DNA of 64,000 nt from Marinifilum flexuosum (GCF_003610555.1 NZ_RAPQ01000008.1:1666490-1730489), one strand, 5' to 3'. Counted from the first letter of the stretch, positions 26,801 through 36,538 are shown. Notes: generated by a model not told the origin, from the letters alone. Made by a program: numbers and translations.

Positions 26801-27883
26801 ATTATTGGCCAGTGAATTTTTCTTGTTTACAATGTGCTGTATTGGTTTAAAAGGTAGAAAGTTAGGGTCATAAATATTAACGCCTCCTCCATATGTGGCA
26901 ATCCAAAAACGATTTTCGTCGTCACGAAGTAAATCATATACACCATTACTACTTAAAGAATTAGGTTTATCTTCATTGTGATTAAAATTTCTCAAAATTT
27001 CAAAAGATTCGTTGATTATATAGGCTCCAAGACCATCAACACCTACAAGATAGTATCCTGAATTAATTGGAATAATTTTTTTAATCCATATTCCATTTGC
27101 AATTTCACTACTAAGACTATTGCATTTTGTAATTTCTTTTTTTGCTAAGTCCCAAATAAAAACTCCATTGTCGATAGTACAGATCCATATTCGGTTTACA
27201 GCATCACGAAACAAGTAATTACAGTAGGAATTTGACAATTGGTATTTGTTGGTTTTTAGTTCATTTAGCGGGCTTATTCTATAATTTTTAGCATCTATTT
27301 TAAATATCCCATTGCTCGTTCCAATAATAAAATGCTGTTGATCAAATGGAAGAATAGACAAAACTGGAGTGTTGATCTCTTTAATTTTAATCAAAGAATC
27401 TTCTTTTGATTTAAAGATGTAGGCTGAGTTATCAGCACCTATTAAGAGGTTACCCTCACTATCTTCAGTCAATACATTAATTCGCAAAGAAGCCAATTCT
27501 TTTGCATTTGTACCTTCTACCCTGAAATAAGTATCCTTTTCAGCATCATAGGAGAAAAGTCCATTTAGTGTTCCTACCCAAAGTTTGTCACTTCGATCCA
27601 CTAATAAGGTTTTGGCAACATTGTTTTCTGAATTCAACTCATTGTCAGATACAAGTTTATAATGCTTGAACTCGTATCCATCGTATCGGTTAACTCCATT
27701 TCGAGTGCCGAACCAAAGAAGTCCTTTAGAATCTTCGGCAATCGAATACACAATGTTGTTGCTCAGTCCTTTGTGGATGGTAAGGTGCCTCAGGTCGATT
27801 CCTTTAACCGAAAAGCAAACTGAGATTAAAATTGAAGTAAGTAGTAAGTAAAATTTCTGCATCATATTGGCTAAAATATTCAT
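23879..27883 (-). CDS. hybrid two-component system sensor/regulator (HTCS)
   Basis: The frame is open from 27985, but I place the start at ATG 27883 (1334 residues) because a signal peptide (MMQKFYLLLTSILISVC...) begins just after it and a -7 promoter element lies at 27921-27928, inside the longer version. Domains in order are about fourteen periplasmic Reg_prop propeller repeats (about 25-690), a Y_Y_Y domain, a membrane helix near residue 790, HisKA with H829 (AHDLKTPL), HATPase, a receiver domain with D1137 (IIVSDIMMP), and an AraC-type helix-turn-helix at the C-terminus. Such proteins sense an oligosaccharide in the periplasm and activate the adjacent polysaccharide utilisation genes. It diverges from susC, its probable target. 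Confidence 0.95.
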   Translation of the reverse strand: MNILANMMQKFYLLLTSILISVCFSVKGIDLRHLTIHKGLSNNIVYSIAEDSKGLLWFGTRNGVNRYDGYEFKHYKLVSDNELNSENNVAKTLLVDRSDKLWVGTLNGLFSYDAEKDTYFRVEGTNAKELASLRINVLTEDSEGNLLIGADNSAYIFKSKEDSLIKIKEINTPVLSILPFDQQHFIIGTSNGIFKIDAKNYRISPLNELKTNKYQLSNSYCNYLFRDAVNRIWICTIDNGVFIWDLAKKEITKCNSLSSEIANGIWIKKIIPINSGYYLVGVDGLGAYIINESFEILRNFNHNEDKPNSLSSNGVYDLLRDDENRFWIATYGGGVNIYDPNFLPFKPIQHIVNKKNSLANNTGRAVLEDSFGNMWFGTKKGISKLNPSTNQWQHFYNRTNQKKQIGSNTILSLEQVSNNEIWIGSYGGGIDQLNLSTRKIQPAFPKHVLEENEGSIYVYEILKDRDGNIWIGSIRGKLLKYNPTTKKIISYPIYSVQNIYEGSSNFLYIGCREGFYLFNKTNGEFKLFVPDKNNPDAISSSACFCFYEDKNGKVYIGTEGGGLNIFNPKTEKFSHFTQKDGLPSNTIYGILPDKKEQVWLSTTNGLSLFNPPGRKFVNYDISDGLSIKEFSIGASCITSKGKMIFGGESGFVSFDPLQIQKILIAPKIFFTDFKISNKSYPIGDPNTPLSKHIDLTQKIVLDYHQNSFSFDFVGINYTNPVKNRYSWKLEGFEDEWTPSSSASIANYTNIHPGTYTFKVRASNLQDDWNGKQREITIKVQPPFWQTYWAYAIYLILFLGIASFIFKFIRIRIQEKNSNEKIQFFINVAHDLKTPLTLIKSPLTSLSSRENLPKQDSELLHMALKNVDKLTTYFTQLLDFQKAEMKKMQLQVGRHNLVEHLTEVSSSFQPLLEKKRLHFQLLSSQEVIELWYDHLKFDKIFYNLISNAIKYTPEEGKISICIELMRNQCLIKVEDSGIGIPENQQENIFKRYYRATNAINSEETGSGVGLLLVKQLVNAHSGTISFTSKPKAGTSFFIKFKMGNKHFNVNDFIDQQTDEKYIPVFRTSIKPEVKENKADKLPKPDTNLPKLLIVEDSKELNTFLGKELSSSYQIMQASNGKEALELIKEEEPDIIVSDIMMPEMDGRVFCNHLKKNIETCHIPIILVTALTSSDYKIEGYELGADGYIEKPFDLRILKSKISNLLNSHKVLKEKFLKQEDTSEQINYKNELDQEFIQKCMDIVNENLDNTDFSVEEFSKKLFISRPVLYRKLKALTDQSPQDFVKIIRLKKSAELIKTGKYSISEIAYSTGFSDPKYFSTSFKKFYGVSPSKYGS

Positions 27884-27920
27884 CTCAATCAATAAAATTG
27901 ATTGGTGATCAAACTTGTAA

Positions 27921-27928
27921 CAAATATA
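27921..27928 (-). promoter_or_regulatory. Bacteroidota-type -7 promoter element of the HTCS gene
   Basis: On the minus strand the site reads TATATTTG, an exact match to the TAnnTTTG consensus of the primary sigma factor in Bacteroidota. It lies 38 bp upstream of ATG 27883. No clear -33 TTG is visible at the usual distance, so the promoter may be weak, as suits a sensor gene. Confidence 0.5.
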
Positions 27929-28367
27929 CGGATTGAAGCTTAAACTCGCAGAGAAACAGCGCGAAAAGAACGGAAAACACACCATTGAAGAACGATAGTT
28001 AAACCCTGGTATGTGACAACAGAAAGTATTTTCGTTTCTTTGTTGCAGAAAGAAATGTTAACGCTGTAAAGAAAGGATTTTAGTATTATTCTTTAATCTG
28101 GAAACCATGGTGTTTATTGCATTACAGAGCCATTTGTTATTTTATGGCAAAGGTAGGACATGTAGTTTGCAATTTGAGTTTGAGAAGAAGATGTGAACGT
28201 TGAATGATTGTCTTCTTTAGGCTCAGAAAAACAGGTTGTTACCATTGGAGGTTTGCTTCGGGATAAGATGGAGAGAACGTTAATTTAAGCTTTTAGAACT
28301 ATGAATGAACCCGTTTCGATTGTGGTATAGCGAATTTAGCAACTGTTAACATTAAATCTAAATTTCA
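27929..28367. other. divergent control region between HTCS and susC
   Basis: No gene is present. As HTCS proteins usually bind upstream of their susC target, the activator site is expected here. I found no exact TAnnTTTG on the plus strand; the closest is TAGTTTG near 28162, one base short. An activator-dependent promoter without a good -7 element would be consistent. Confidence 0.4.
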
Positions 28368-31300
28368 ATGAAACGACTTAAAATTATTCTTTTATTTCTG
28401 TTTTTGGGGCTGCAATCCTTTGCACAAAGCCAAATAACAGGAACAATAAGCGGAACTGACGGGTTGACCCTACCCGGTGTAAATGTATTGGTAAAAGGTA
28501 CATCTGTTGGTACTACTACCGATATTAATGGAAAATATACGATTGAAGTTCCGGGAACAGAAGCGGTCTTACTGTACTCTTTTATTGGTTTTGAAAGTCA
28601 GGAAATTCCTGTAGGAAACCAAAAGGTGATTGATGTAGTGTTACAACAATCAACCGAATCTCTGGAAGAGGTTGTAGTTGTAGGCTATGGTGAAGTTCGC
28701 AAACGTGATGTTACTGGTTCTATTTCAAAAGTAAAAGAGTCCGAAAACGTTGCCAGACAATACTCGAGTGTTGATGCACTTTTACAAGGGCGTTCTTCAG
28801 GTGTACAGGTAGTATCGAATCCGGGTTCTCCGGGAGCAGCGGTAAGTGTTCGTATTCGAGGTACGAACAGTTTGCGTGGAAACAACGAGCCATTATATGT
28901 GGTTGATGGTGTTATTATTAGTTCTGCAGGTGAGGATGTATTGGATGCTTCTACTGACGCCAATGAGCTTCAGTCTCCTCAGAACGGGTTGACAGGTTTG
29001 AATCCTCGTGATATTGAAAGTATCGAAATTTTAAAAGATGCTTCGGCAACAGCAATTTACGGTTCTCGTGGTGCAAATGGTGTAGTTTTAATTACTACCA
29101 AGCAAGGACAAAAAGGCGATGGCAAAGCAAAAATTAATGCCTATGGTTCTGTGGAGTTTTCATGGATTTCGAAGAAGTTAGACATGCTTGATGGTGTAGG
29201 ATATGCGAAATATCGCAATGAAACTGCATTGTTGGAAGGCAATAAAGTAAACTTCCATATCTCTCCAGATAATAAAGTGTATGACATTACTTATGTGGTA
29301 GATCCTAATACAGGAATAGAATCTCCGGTTATTGCACAGAATCCTATGGAGGATAAAAACTGGCAGGATGAAGTATATGAAATGGGAATTACTCATACCG
29401 AAGGTGTAACGGTGAGTGGTAAAGGTGAAAAGTCGAAATATTATTTTTCGGCTGGTTTTGCTGATCAGAAAGGAATTGTTGAAACTTCGCAAATTCAAAG
29501 AGGAGACCTTCGATTAAATATGACCAACGAACTAACTGATAAGTTAGAATTGGATACCAGAGTTTCCATGATTTACCAGGATGGAAGTTTTGCACAATCA
29601 GGAAGTAAATCGGGAGGAAACCGAAGCTTTACCAAGCAGGTGTTGTCGTATACTCCACTTGTAGGTTTTGGAGATGAAGATAGTGATGATCTTGATCTTG
29701 ATGTTTCAAATCCATATGCTTGGCTTACTGATTACCAGGATGAAACTAAGGAGCTTAGAATTAATGCTTCATCATCGCTTACCTATGAATTGGCAAAAGG
29801 ATTAAAGTATAAGATTCAGGGAGGATTGGACTATCGCAATAAAGACAGGTCAAGATTCTGGAATACAGGTGTGTTTAAAGGACAGAAGGAAAATGGTGTA
29901 TTGGCCATGTCTACCCTTGATCGCTATTCTTATACAATGGATAACCTGTTGATGTATAACACAAAGTTGAATGATAACCACCGTATCAATACTACTGTTG
30001 GTGTTACTTTCGATGGAAGTCATGCAGAAGCTTCGGTATATGAGGTTACCGACTTTCCAATTAAATCATTAGGGATAGATGCTCCTGAATTGGGACGTAT
30101 TATTACCCAGCCATTGGATAAGATTACAAACGAAGAGTCAATTCTTTCATTTCTGGGGCGTGTGAACTATAGCTTAATGGATAAGTATGTATTTACTGTT
30201 AGTTTCCGTGCCGATGGATCTTCTAAATTTGCCGATGGAAACAAGTATGGTTACTTCCCGGCGGCTGCTTTTGCATGGAGAATGATTGAAGAAGATTTTG
30301 TAAAAGACCTAAACGTTTTTGAGAATTTAAAGTTAAGAATGGGATGGGGACAAACAGGTAACCAGGCCATTGATGCTTATAGTACACTTAAAAACTACAA
30401 TACGGTATACTATGTAGATTCCAATAATAATACATCTATCGGAAATGTGGCAGGAAACATTTCAAATCCTGATTTGACCTGGGAAACAACTACCCAATAC
30501 AATGCAGGTTTGGATATGTCATTTTTCAGAGGTCGTTTGAGCCTTGTAACAGATGTTTACTATAAGAGAACAGAGGATCTTTTGCAGGAAATTCAAATTG
30601 GTTCTTCCAATGGTTTTTCAACAATGCCAATTAACAGAGGAGAGATTGAAAACAAAGGGATTGAGCTATCTCTGGATGGAATTATTATCGATAAGAAAGA
30701 CATTTCATTAAATGTTGGTGGTCATATCTCCTTTAACAGAAATAAAGTAGTTGAATTGGGCTTGGATCCATCTTCGGTATGGAACAATGGAGTTGAATCG
30801 AAAGAGGTATTCTACCTAGGAAACAATGTTTCTACAGGAACATATTTTAAAGCTCCTGCCAATATTTTTATGGAAGGTAAAGCTGTTGGAATGCTTTGGG
30901 GATATAAAACCAATGGGATTTATCAGGATGAGGCAGCGGCAGCAGAAGGACCAACATACCAGGGAAATGCTAATGTGGCAGGTGATGTTGTTTTTGTTGA
31001 TCAGAACGGTGATGGCAATATCAATGAATTGGATAGAACCTTTATTGGAGATCCAAACCCTGACTTTACTTATGGTTTTAATATCAATTTTAATTACAAG
31101 CGCTTTACAGCTAGTGCATTGTTTGAGGGAGTTTATGGCAACCAGATTGCCAATGGTAACTCAATGGAGATTGCATTTGCAGAAGGAAACAGTAAAAATG
31201 TACTTTCCGAAGCATATTATAATGCATGGCGTCCGGGAGCACCATCCAATTCTCACCCAAGAGTTGGTTACGATCTAAATGAAGTGTTCACCGATCGTAT

Positions 31301-31547
31301 TGTGGAAGATGGCAGCTATTTTAGAATGAGTAATATCACTTTAGGTTACGATCTTCCGGTAGAATCTCTTGGTCTTAGTAAAGTGAACCTATATGTAACA
31401 GGACGCAACCTGTTTACCATTACAGATTATAGTGGATACGATCCGCAGGTAACAAGTTTTATGTACGACGGAACCATCATGGGAGTTGACTGGACAGGCA
31501 CTCCTAATGCCAAAAGCTTTTTGGTTGGTTTAAATGTAACATTCTAA
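28368..31547 (+). CDS. susC: SusC/RagA-type TonB-dependent outer-membrane transporter
   Basis: The 1059-residue protein has a signal peptide (cut near FAQ, residue 20), an N-terminal carboxypeptidase-regulatory-like domain (about 22-110, GVNVLVKGTSVGTTTDINGKY region), the VVVGYG motif that introduces the plug domain (about 110-240), and a 22-strand beta barrel ending in the aromatic C-terminus VGLNVTF. It imports oligosaccharides across the outer membrane with energy from TonB. There is no N-terminal sigma-regulator interaction domain, in line with control by the HTCS. The gap to susD is 21 bp, so the two are co-transcribed. Confidence 0.97.
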   Translation: MKRLKIILLFLFLGLQSFAQSQITGTISGTDGLTLPGVNVLVKGTSVGTTTDINGKYTIEVPGTEAVLLYSFIGFESQEIPVGNQKVIDVVLQQSTESLEEVVVVGYGEVRKRDVTGSISKVKESENVARQYSSVDALLQGRSSGVQVVSNPGSPGAAVSVRIRGTNSLRGNNEPLYVVDGVIISSAGEDVLDASTDANELQSPQNGLTGLNPRDIESIEILKDASATAIYGSRGANGVVLITTKQGQKGDGKAKINAYGSVEFSWISKKLDMLDGVGYAKYRNETALLEGNKVNFHISPDNKVYDITYVVDPNTGIESPVIAQNPMEDKNWQDEVYEMGITHTEGVTVSGKGEKSKYYFSAGFADQKGIVETSQIQRGDLRLNMTNELTDKLELDTRVSMIYQDGSFAQSGSKSGGNRSFTKQVLSYTPLVGFGDEDSDDLDLDVSNPYAWLTDYQDETKELRINASSSLTYELAKGLKYKIQGGLDYRNKDRSRFWNTGVFKGQKENGVLAMSTLDRYSYTMDNLLMYNTKLNDNHRINTTVGVTFDGSHAEASVYEVTDFPIKSLGIDAPELGRIITQPLDKITNEESILSFLGRVNYSLMDKYVFTVSFRADGSSKFADGNKYGYFPAAAFAWRMIEEDFVKDLNVFENLKLRMGWGQTGNQAIDAYSTLKNYNTVYYVDSNNNTSIGNVAGNISNPDLTWETTTQYNAGLDMSFFRGRLSLVTDVYYKRTEDLLQEIQIGSSNGFSTMPINRGEIENKGIELSLDGIIIDKKDISLNVGGHISFNRNKVVELGLDPSSVWNNGVESKEVFYLGNNVSTGTYFKAPANIFMEGKAVGMLWGYKTNGIYQDEAAAAEGPTYQGNANVAGDVVFVDQNGDGNINELDRTFIGDPNPDFTYGFNINFNYKRFTASALFEGVYGNQIANGNSMEIAFAEGNSKNVLSEAYYNAWRPGAPSNSHPRVGYDLNEVFTDRIVEDGSYFRMSNITLGYDLPVESLGLSKVNLYVTGRNLFTITDYSGYDPQVTSFMYDGTIMGVDWTGTPNAKSFLVGLNVTF

Positions 31548-31568
31548 GGATCTAAAAAACGAAAAATT

Positions 31569-33119
31569 ATGAAATTAAAGATAAAAAATATACTTTCTTT
31601 CATCTTGGTTGGAGCAATGTTGGGAGCATGTTCCTTAGATGAAGATCCAACTTTTCCTTCAGAAGAATTACTTTTTTCGGATATTGAAGGAGCGAATACT
31701 GTTTTGAATGGTTGTTATTCGGGAATGGCCGATTTTAATTATTGGGGAGCCGATTTTCACCACCTTACTGATTTGGGATCTGGATTGTACAATACAGGAA
31801 AAGATGCCAACCTAAAAGATATCGCAGCTTTAAATCCATATTCTTCTCAAAATTACGTAGAGAATGTTTGGAAAGGATGTTTCAGAGCCATTGAGCGTTG
31901 CAATGATTTAATTGCAGGTATAAACAAGAGCAGTTTAAGTGAAGATGCTACCAAGGATATGTTGGGACAAGCTTACTTCCTAAGAGCATTTACTTACTTT
32001 AATCTTGTTCGTTTGTATGGTAAAGCACCATTACGTATCGAGCCTGCCAGCAGCGAAAATGTAAATGCAGGATTGAGTTCTTCAGCTCAAATTTATGAAC
32101 AGGTTATTTCTGATGCTAAATTGGCAAAAGTAAATCTGGATGAATACAGAGTAGATGGTCGCCCTACAACTTATGCTGCAAACATGTTACTTGCAAAAGT
32201 GTATATGACTCTGGCAGCTAATCAAACCAGTGCAGAAACAGAATATTGGCAGTTGGCTTACAATGAAGCAATCGAAGTGTATGGGAAATTCTCATTGGTT
32301 GCAGATTATCGTAGCCTATGGTTCGAAGAAACCAGCAACTATACTTCTGAATCTATTTTTGAGATTGCAGGAAACGTTGAAAATACACTTCGTCACCTAC
32401 AACTTTTTACGGCAAGTAATGGTAACCTGGGGAGAAGTGTTTGGGGAAGAATTAAGCCTAATGTGGAAATGTATGACCAGCATGCAGCAGCTTATTCTGC
32501 CGATCCAAGAATTGGAGCAACTTTCCAAACAGAGTGGTACAAATACAATTCTACAGGAAAAGCTACACTTCAGAAAACTTATCCTGTTTTCAAAGGCAGA
32601 CAGAATAAGGATAAAAGTTATCCCTTTCTTGCCAAATATTTCATAAAGAACACAGAATCTTTAAATTATAATACAAATATGAATTTGGTAGCATATCGTT
32701 ACAGCGATTTGTTATTGATGCTGGCTGAAATAGAGAATGAACTGAATGGACCTGCCAATGCATATCAATATGTGAACGAAGTATTGGATCGTGCAAGAAA
32801 TTCGGCAGATACACCTACGGCTGAACCAACAGACTGGACTGGCTTAAGTCAGGAACAATTCAGAGAAGCAATTATGGCAGAGTACAATTTTGAGTTGTTA
32901 GGAGAAGGACACGATTGGTTCAATGTTCGCAGAAGAGGATATGACTATTTTAAGGAAAAAGTAATTGACGCGCATAACAATACTCCAATCTATAATTTTA
33001 CTAAATCAAGAGATGTTGAATATGCAGACAATGCGAGAACCATGTTGTTCCCAATTCCAGCGTCTGAAATTACGGCGAATCCTAATATTTCTGCCTCAGA
33101 TCAAAATCCTGGATATTAA
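31569..33119 (+). CDS. susD: SusD/RagB-type glycan-binding lipoprotein
   Basis: The 516-residue protein has a lipoprotein signal with lipidated C21 (MLGACS). Next come the helical TPR-like repeats of SusD, including the conserved QAYFLRAFTYFNLVRLYG segment, a central variable ligand region, and the C-terminal EYNFELLGEGHDWFNVRRRG and LFPIPASEITANPN motifs. It forms the lid of the SusC channel and binds glycan chains at the cell surface. It directly follows susC. Confidence 0.97.
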   Translation: MKLKIKNILSFILVGAMLGACSLDEDPTFPSEELLFSDIEGANTVLNGCYSGMADFNYWGADFHHLTDLGSGLYNTGKDANLKDIAALNPYSSQNYVENVWKGCFRAIERCNDLIAGINKSSLSEDATKDMLGQAYFLRAFTYFNLVRLYGKAPLRIEPASSENVNAGLSSSAQIYEQVISDAKLAKVNLDEYRVDGRPTTYAANMLLAKVYMTLAANQTSAETEYWQLAYNEAIEVYGKFSLVADYRSLWFEETSNYTSESIFEIAGNVENTLRHLQLFTASNGNLGRSVWGRIKPNVEMYDQHAAAYSADPRIGATFQTEWYKYNSTGKATLQKTYPVFKGRQNKDKSYPFLAKYFIKNTESLNYNTNMNLVAYRYSDLLLMLAEIENELNGPANAYQYVNEVLDRARNSADTPTAEPTDWTGLSQEQFREAIMAEYNFELLGEGHDWFNVRRRGYDYFKEKVIDAHNNTPIYNFTKSRDVEYADNARTMLFPIPASEITANPNISASDQNPGY

Positions 33120-33207
33120 AACAAGTCCGAATGTATGATTGAATATGTGTTGGTCGTTTTTGGCTAGTACCAACGCATATTTATCACTAACCAAAAAATC
33201 TGAAAAA

Positions 33208-34821
33208 ATGAAGAATTATATACGAACATATTTCATGTTTGCAGCATTGCTTGTACCTGTTTTTACAGCTTGTGATGATTCAAGTGAAATTAGTCCATTA
33301 GAAAAAGAACTATCCTTACCAGTTCTTTCAGCATATGAAACAGTGTCCTCAGGACCAAAAGAGTTGATTCAAACCGCAGAGGCAAATGTTAATGTTGCCA
33401 TAGGCGATTATTCTTTTAATTTGGCAGGAGTTAGTGCCGATAGTGGTGAAGATATTAGTGCTGTATCTGATTTGTTTGGCATTGATACTGAAACAGGAGT
33501 GATATCGATTAGCTCGACAAATGGTAAGAGTGCTTCAGAACTTGCATTTGGCAGATACAGCTTTAGCGTTGGTGTTAGTCATATTGGTGGTGTAGAAGTT
33601 TTTGAAAATATTGCTGCCATCGATATTGTTGATTTGCCTTTTACCATTGCTTACAATACCAACCAGTTTGAATTGGCTTTCGGACAGTTGGGAGAATTTG
33701 CCACAGTTGCAGTAAGTAGCGACAATGAAAACCTTGAAGTATTAAGCTATGAATTAACGGCGGCTCCGGAAGGTATCGAGATTAATGGTACAACGGGAGC
33801 ATTGAGTAAAACCTCTAAGAATGTACCGGCAGGAGTGCACCAGTTGTCACTAAAAGTTCAAACCAACGAAGGAGTTAAGAACTTTACAGACCTTGTTGAG
33901 TTGACCGTAGGTGACCGACCACAATTGTATTACACAAACAATGGAGTACAGTTTACAAACGTAGCGATCTCTTCATGGTCTGGCTTTAGTACTGCAATTG
34001 GAGGAAAAACTGAAGATCTGGGTACTGGTTTGTCTTACAGTTTAAAGGATACCGATATCCAAGGTTTAAGTATTGATGCCAATTCGGGTGAAATTACACT
34101 GGCAGAAGACAGCAATCTAAATGAAGGAAACTACACTGTAAATATTACAGTAGTGGATGAAGCTGGTTTTGAAGTAAACTATAATGAACTCTTTACCATT
34201 TCTGTAGCCAATAGCTGGGAACAGATTGCAATGGATGATATAGATGTATCGGCTTATGCGGATAAAGAAGCTCGTCCGGTGAATGACCAGTATGCCTATT
34301 TCGAAACAAGCAAGTTAAATGCTTCTGCAGTTGAGTTTATCTCATACAAACATGCACCTGATGGAGGTACAGGTTTTGTTGCCTACGGATGGTCTTTCAA
34401 TCTTGGTAAGAACCTGGAAATTGATGCTCCATTATTGCGCGAAGTAGATATGGATGGCACTTACCGAAAAATGAAGGTTTCCTTTGGAGAAACTTCGGTT
34501 GGTAAAATTCAGTCGGATAATGTATTAAGAAGGTTTTATTTTGGATATACCAAAACAGAACTTATCGACAATTCAAACTTTGTTGATGCAGAGTGGAACT
34601 TATTAATTGATGAGAATAGTGACAAGTGGGCTGTAAATAATTATAAAACAGATTTTAAACAGATCGAAACAGAATTTGTAATTGATGATCCTGCTCAAGA
34701 CAAGTTATACTTGCAATGGAGAGTAACATCTACTACACCAGCAACAGGCTTTACAAGAGCTTGCTTCAATGCTGTAAAGATTGAAGTTGTGAAGAAAACA
34801 GCTCCTGTTTTTGAAGAATAA
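33208..34821 (+). CDS. surface glycan-binding lipoprotein (SusE/F-position)
   Basis: I choose ATG 33208 because the lipoprotein signal MKNYIRTYFMFAALL...FTAC (C22) begins there; the frame is open 23 codons further upstream. The 537-residue protein contains two or three cadherin/immunoglobulin-like beta domains (about 60-370, with repeated ITLAED.NLNEGNYTVNITV-type strands) and a distinct C-terminal domain of about 180 residues rich in aromatics (FVAYGWSFNLGK, RRFYFGYTKTE). This matches multi-domain surface glycan-binding proteins, possibly the DUF4958 type, that follow susD in many loci. It should tether the polysaccharide for the SusCD pair. No enzyme motif is seen. Confidence 0.8.
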   Translation: MKNYIRTYFMFAALLVPVFTACDDSSEISPLEKELSLPVLSAYETVSSGPKELIQTAEANVNVAIGDYSFNLAGVSADSGEDISAVSDLFGIDTETGVISISSTNGKSASELAFGRYSFSVGVSHIGGVEVFENIAAIDIVDLPFTIAYNTNQFELAFGQLGEFATVAVSSDNENLEVLSYELTAAPEGIEINGTTGALSKTSKNVPAGVHQLSLKVQTNEGVKNFTDLVELTVGDRPQLYYTNNGVQFTNVAISSWSGFSTAIGGKTEDLGTGLSYSLKDTDIQGLSIDANSGEITLAEDSNLNEGNYTVNITVVDEAGFEVNYNELFTISVANSWEQIAMDDIDVSAYADKEARPVNDQYAYFETSKLNASAVEFISYKHAPDGGTGFVAYGWSFNLGKNLEIDAPLLREVDMDGTYRKMKVSFGETSVGKIQSDNVLRRFYFGYTKTELIDNSNFVDAEWNLLIDENSDKWAVNNYKTDFKQIETEFVIDDPAQDKLYLQWRVTSTTPATGFTRACFNAVKIEVVKKTAPVFEE

Positions 34822-34880
34822 TTTCATAGAAAATCTTTTTAGGTAATCGGGAAGATGACTTGAAAAGAAATGAATAAGTA

Positions 34881-34928
34881 AAGGAGAGTTGAGGATGGTT
34901 TGTTCCATCATCCTCTCCTTTTTTTTAA
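34881..34928 (+). terminator. terminator or attenuator between the susCD genes and the sulfatase series
   Basis: AAGGAGAG (34881-34888) pairs with CTCTCCTT (34913-34920) and inner GATGG with CCATC, giving a long stem with a small bulge, followed by a run of eight T. It would cut most transcripts after the binding-protein gene, so the transport genes would exceed the enzymes in expression. Confidence 0.75.
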
Positions 34929-34987
34929 ACTTTTTTTTGAGATCCATCTCAAGGAGTGATTTCAAAATAGACCAGAACAATCTAATC

Positions 34988-36454
34988 ATGAAACGATTAA
35001 AAAACTCCTCACTATTGTTAACTGGCTTACTAGGACTGGCAGCTACAGAATCCTGTTCCGTTCATCAGGAGGAAGTTAAGCCCAATATCCTTTACTTTCT
35101 TGTGGATGATATGGGGGGAATGGATGCCCATTATCTGGGGTCGGATTTTTATGAAACCCCAAATATGGATAGGCTGGCATCTCAGGGGGTAAAATTTACC
35201 AATGCCTACGTTAGCCATCCGCGTTGTGTTCCATCCCGTTATTCTATAATGACTGGGAAATATCCGGCAAGAATAAACCGTCCGGGGCCAGGGAAAATGA
35301 AGCTTGAAGAAGTAACTGTTGCAGAAGGTTTGAAGGAAGCTGGATACTCTACATTTTTTGCTGGCAAATGGCATCTTACGATGGGAGGAGAAAGTATGCC
35401 GGAGAATCAAGGTTTTGACTACAATATTGCAGGAGGGCATGCAGGAGCACCTATTTCTTACTTTTACCCCTATAATTCACCTGCACATCACCAGTTTAAA
35501 ATACCTATTTTGGGACTGGAAGATGGTCATGAAGACGAATATCTTACCGACAGATTAACCACCGAGACAATTGAGTATTTGAAGCAACATGTTGGCAATC
35601 ATCCGGATCAACCTTTTTTTGCCTTCCTGTCTCATTACGGAGTGCATGAGCCTTTTCATGCTAAGAAAGAGTACATTGAAAAGTTCAAAAGGAAATTGGA
35701 TTCCATTGAATTTAAGCAGCCGGAATTTATCAGGGAAAGTCATGGTTATACTAAAATGAGGCAAGACAATGCTGAATATGCTGCCATGCTTTACAGTGTA
35801 GACGAGAGTTTAGGTAGGCTTATGAAAACATTGGAAGACCTAAAACAAATGGACAATACGATTGTAGTATTTTACTCTGACAATGGAGGATTATCAAATA
35901 CAGGAACGGAAGTTCGTCCATTGGCTACCTCAAATTATCCATTGCGAGCCGGTAAAGGTCATTTGTATGAAGGCGGAGTGCGCGTTCCTTTGGTCGTAAA
36001 ATGGAATGGAGTGACAAAACCAGGTTCCATTTGTAATGCATTGATTACAGGAACAGACTTTTTTCCTGCTTTTCTGGAGGCAAGTGGAATGAGCTTGCGC
36101 CCACAGGATCATTTAGATGGTCAAAGTTTTCTTTGGGCATTGAAGGGAGAACAGAACCCTAATCCACAACGAGCAATTTACTGGCACAACTGTTTGGCCA
36201 GACCATTAAGAACAGGAGACTACAATAGCACTGCGGTACGAAGGGGCAAGTATAAGCTTATCGATTTTTATCTGAAAGATTCTTTGGAATTGTATAATGT
36301 GGAAGATGATATTATGGAGAGCGAGAACCTTGCCGACAAACTACCTGAAGAGCGTGATGAGCTATTGCAACTAATTCAGGACTGGCGCAAGGATGTAAAT
36401 GCGAATATGACAATGAAGGAGAGTAAAAGTACAGTAAAAGAGTACAATCATTAA
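34988..36454 (+). CDS. sulfatase 1 (formylglycine type, S1 family), lipoprotein
   Basis: I start at ATG 34988, where a lipoprotein signal begins (MKRLKNSSLLLTG..., C23); the upstream open frame overlaps the terminator. The 488-residue protein is a type I sulfatase: the N-terminal metal site is in FLVDDMGG, C80 in CVPSR is converted to formylglycine, and GKWHL plus FYSDNGG supply further catalytic and calcium ligands. It is the first of three adjacent, closely related paralogues sharing the HPRC.PSRYS and AGGHAGAPISYFYPY signatures. It should remove a sulfate ester from an oligosaccharide in the periplasm or at the surface; position on the sugar cannot be told from sequence. Confidence 0.93.
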   Translation: MKRLKNSSLLLTGLLGLAATESCSVHQEEVKPNILYFLVDDMGGMDAHYLGSDFYETPNMDRLASQGVKFTNAYVSHPRCVPSRYSIMTGKYPARINRPGPGKMKLEEVTVAEGLKEAGYSTFFAGKWHLTMGGESMPENQGFDYNIAGGHAGAPISYFYPYNSPAHHQFKIPILGLEDGHEDEYLTDRLTTETIEYLKQHVGNHPDQPFFAFLSHYGVHEPFHAKKEYIEKFKRKLDSIEFKQPEFIRESHGYTKMRQDNAEYAAMLYSVDESLGRLMKTLEDLKQMDNTIVVFYSDNGGLSNTGTEVRPLATSNYPLRAGKGHLYEGGVRVPLVVKWNGVTKPGSICNALITGTDFFPAFLEASGMSLRPQDHLDGQSFLWALKGEQNPNPQRAIYWHNCLARPLRTGDYNSTAVRRGKYKLIDFYLKDSLELYNVEDDIMESENLADKLPEERDELLQLIQDWRKDVNANMTMKESKSTVKEYNH

Positions 36455-36538
36455 TTGCTCACTGAGCTGTCAAATACAATTTTGGATAAGATTAAACCTG
36501 TTGGTTTTTTATATCTTCTAAGTCTTAAAATCAAAAAA

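Noticed and set aside
23879-27985. HTCS start at 27985
   Set aside because: The extra 34 residues are not signal-like and the -7 element at 27921-27928 would lie inside the gene; ATG 27883 precedes a proper signal peptide.
34889-34987. Sulfatase 1 start at 34889
   Set aside because: The upstream part of the frame overlaps the terminator hairpin, and a lipoprotein signal begins exactly at ATG 34988.
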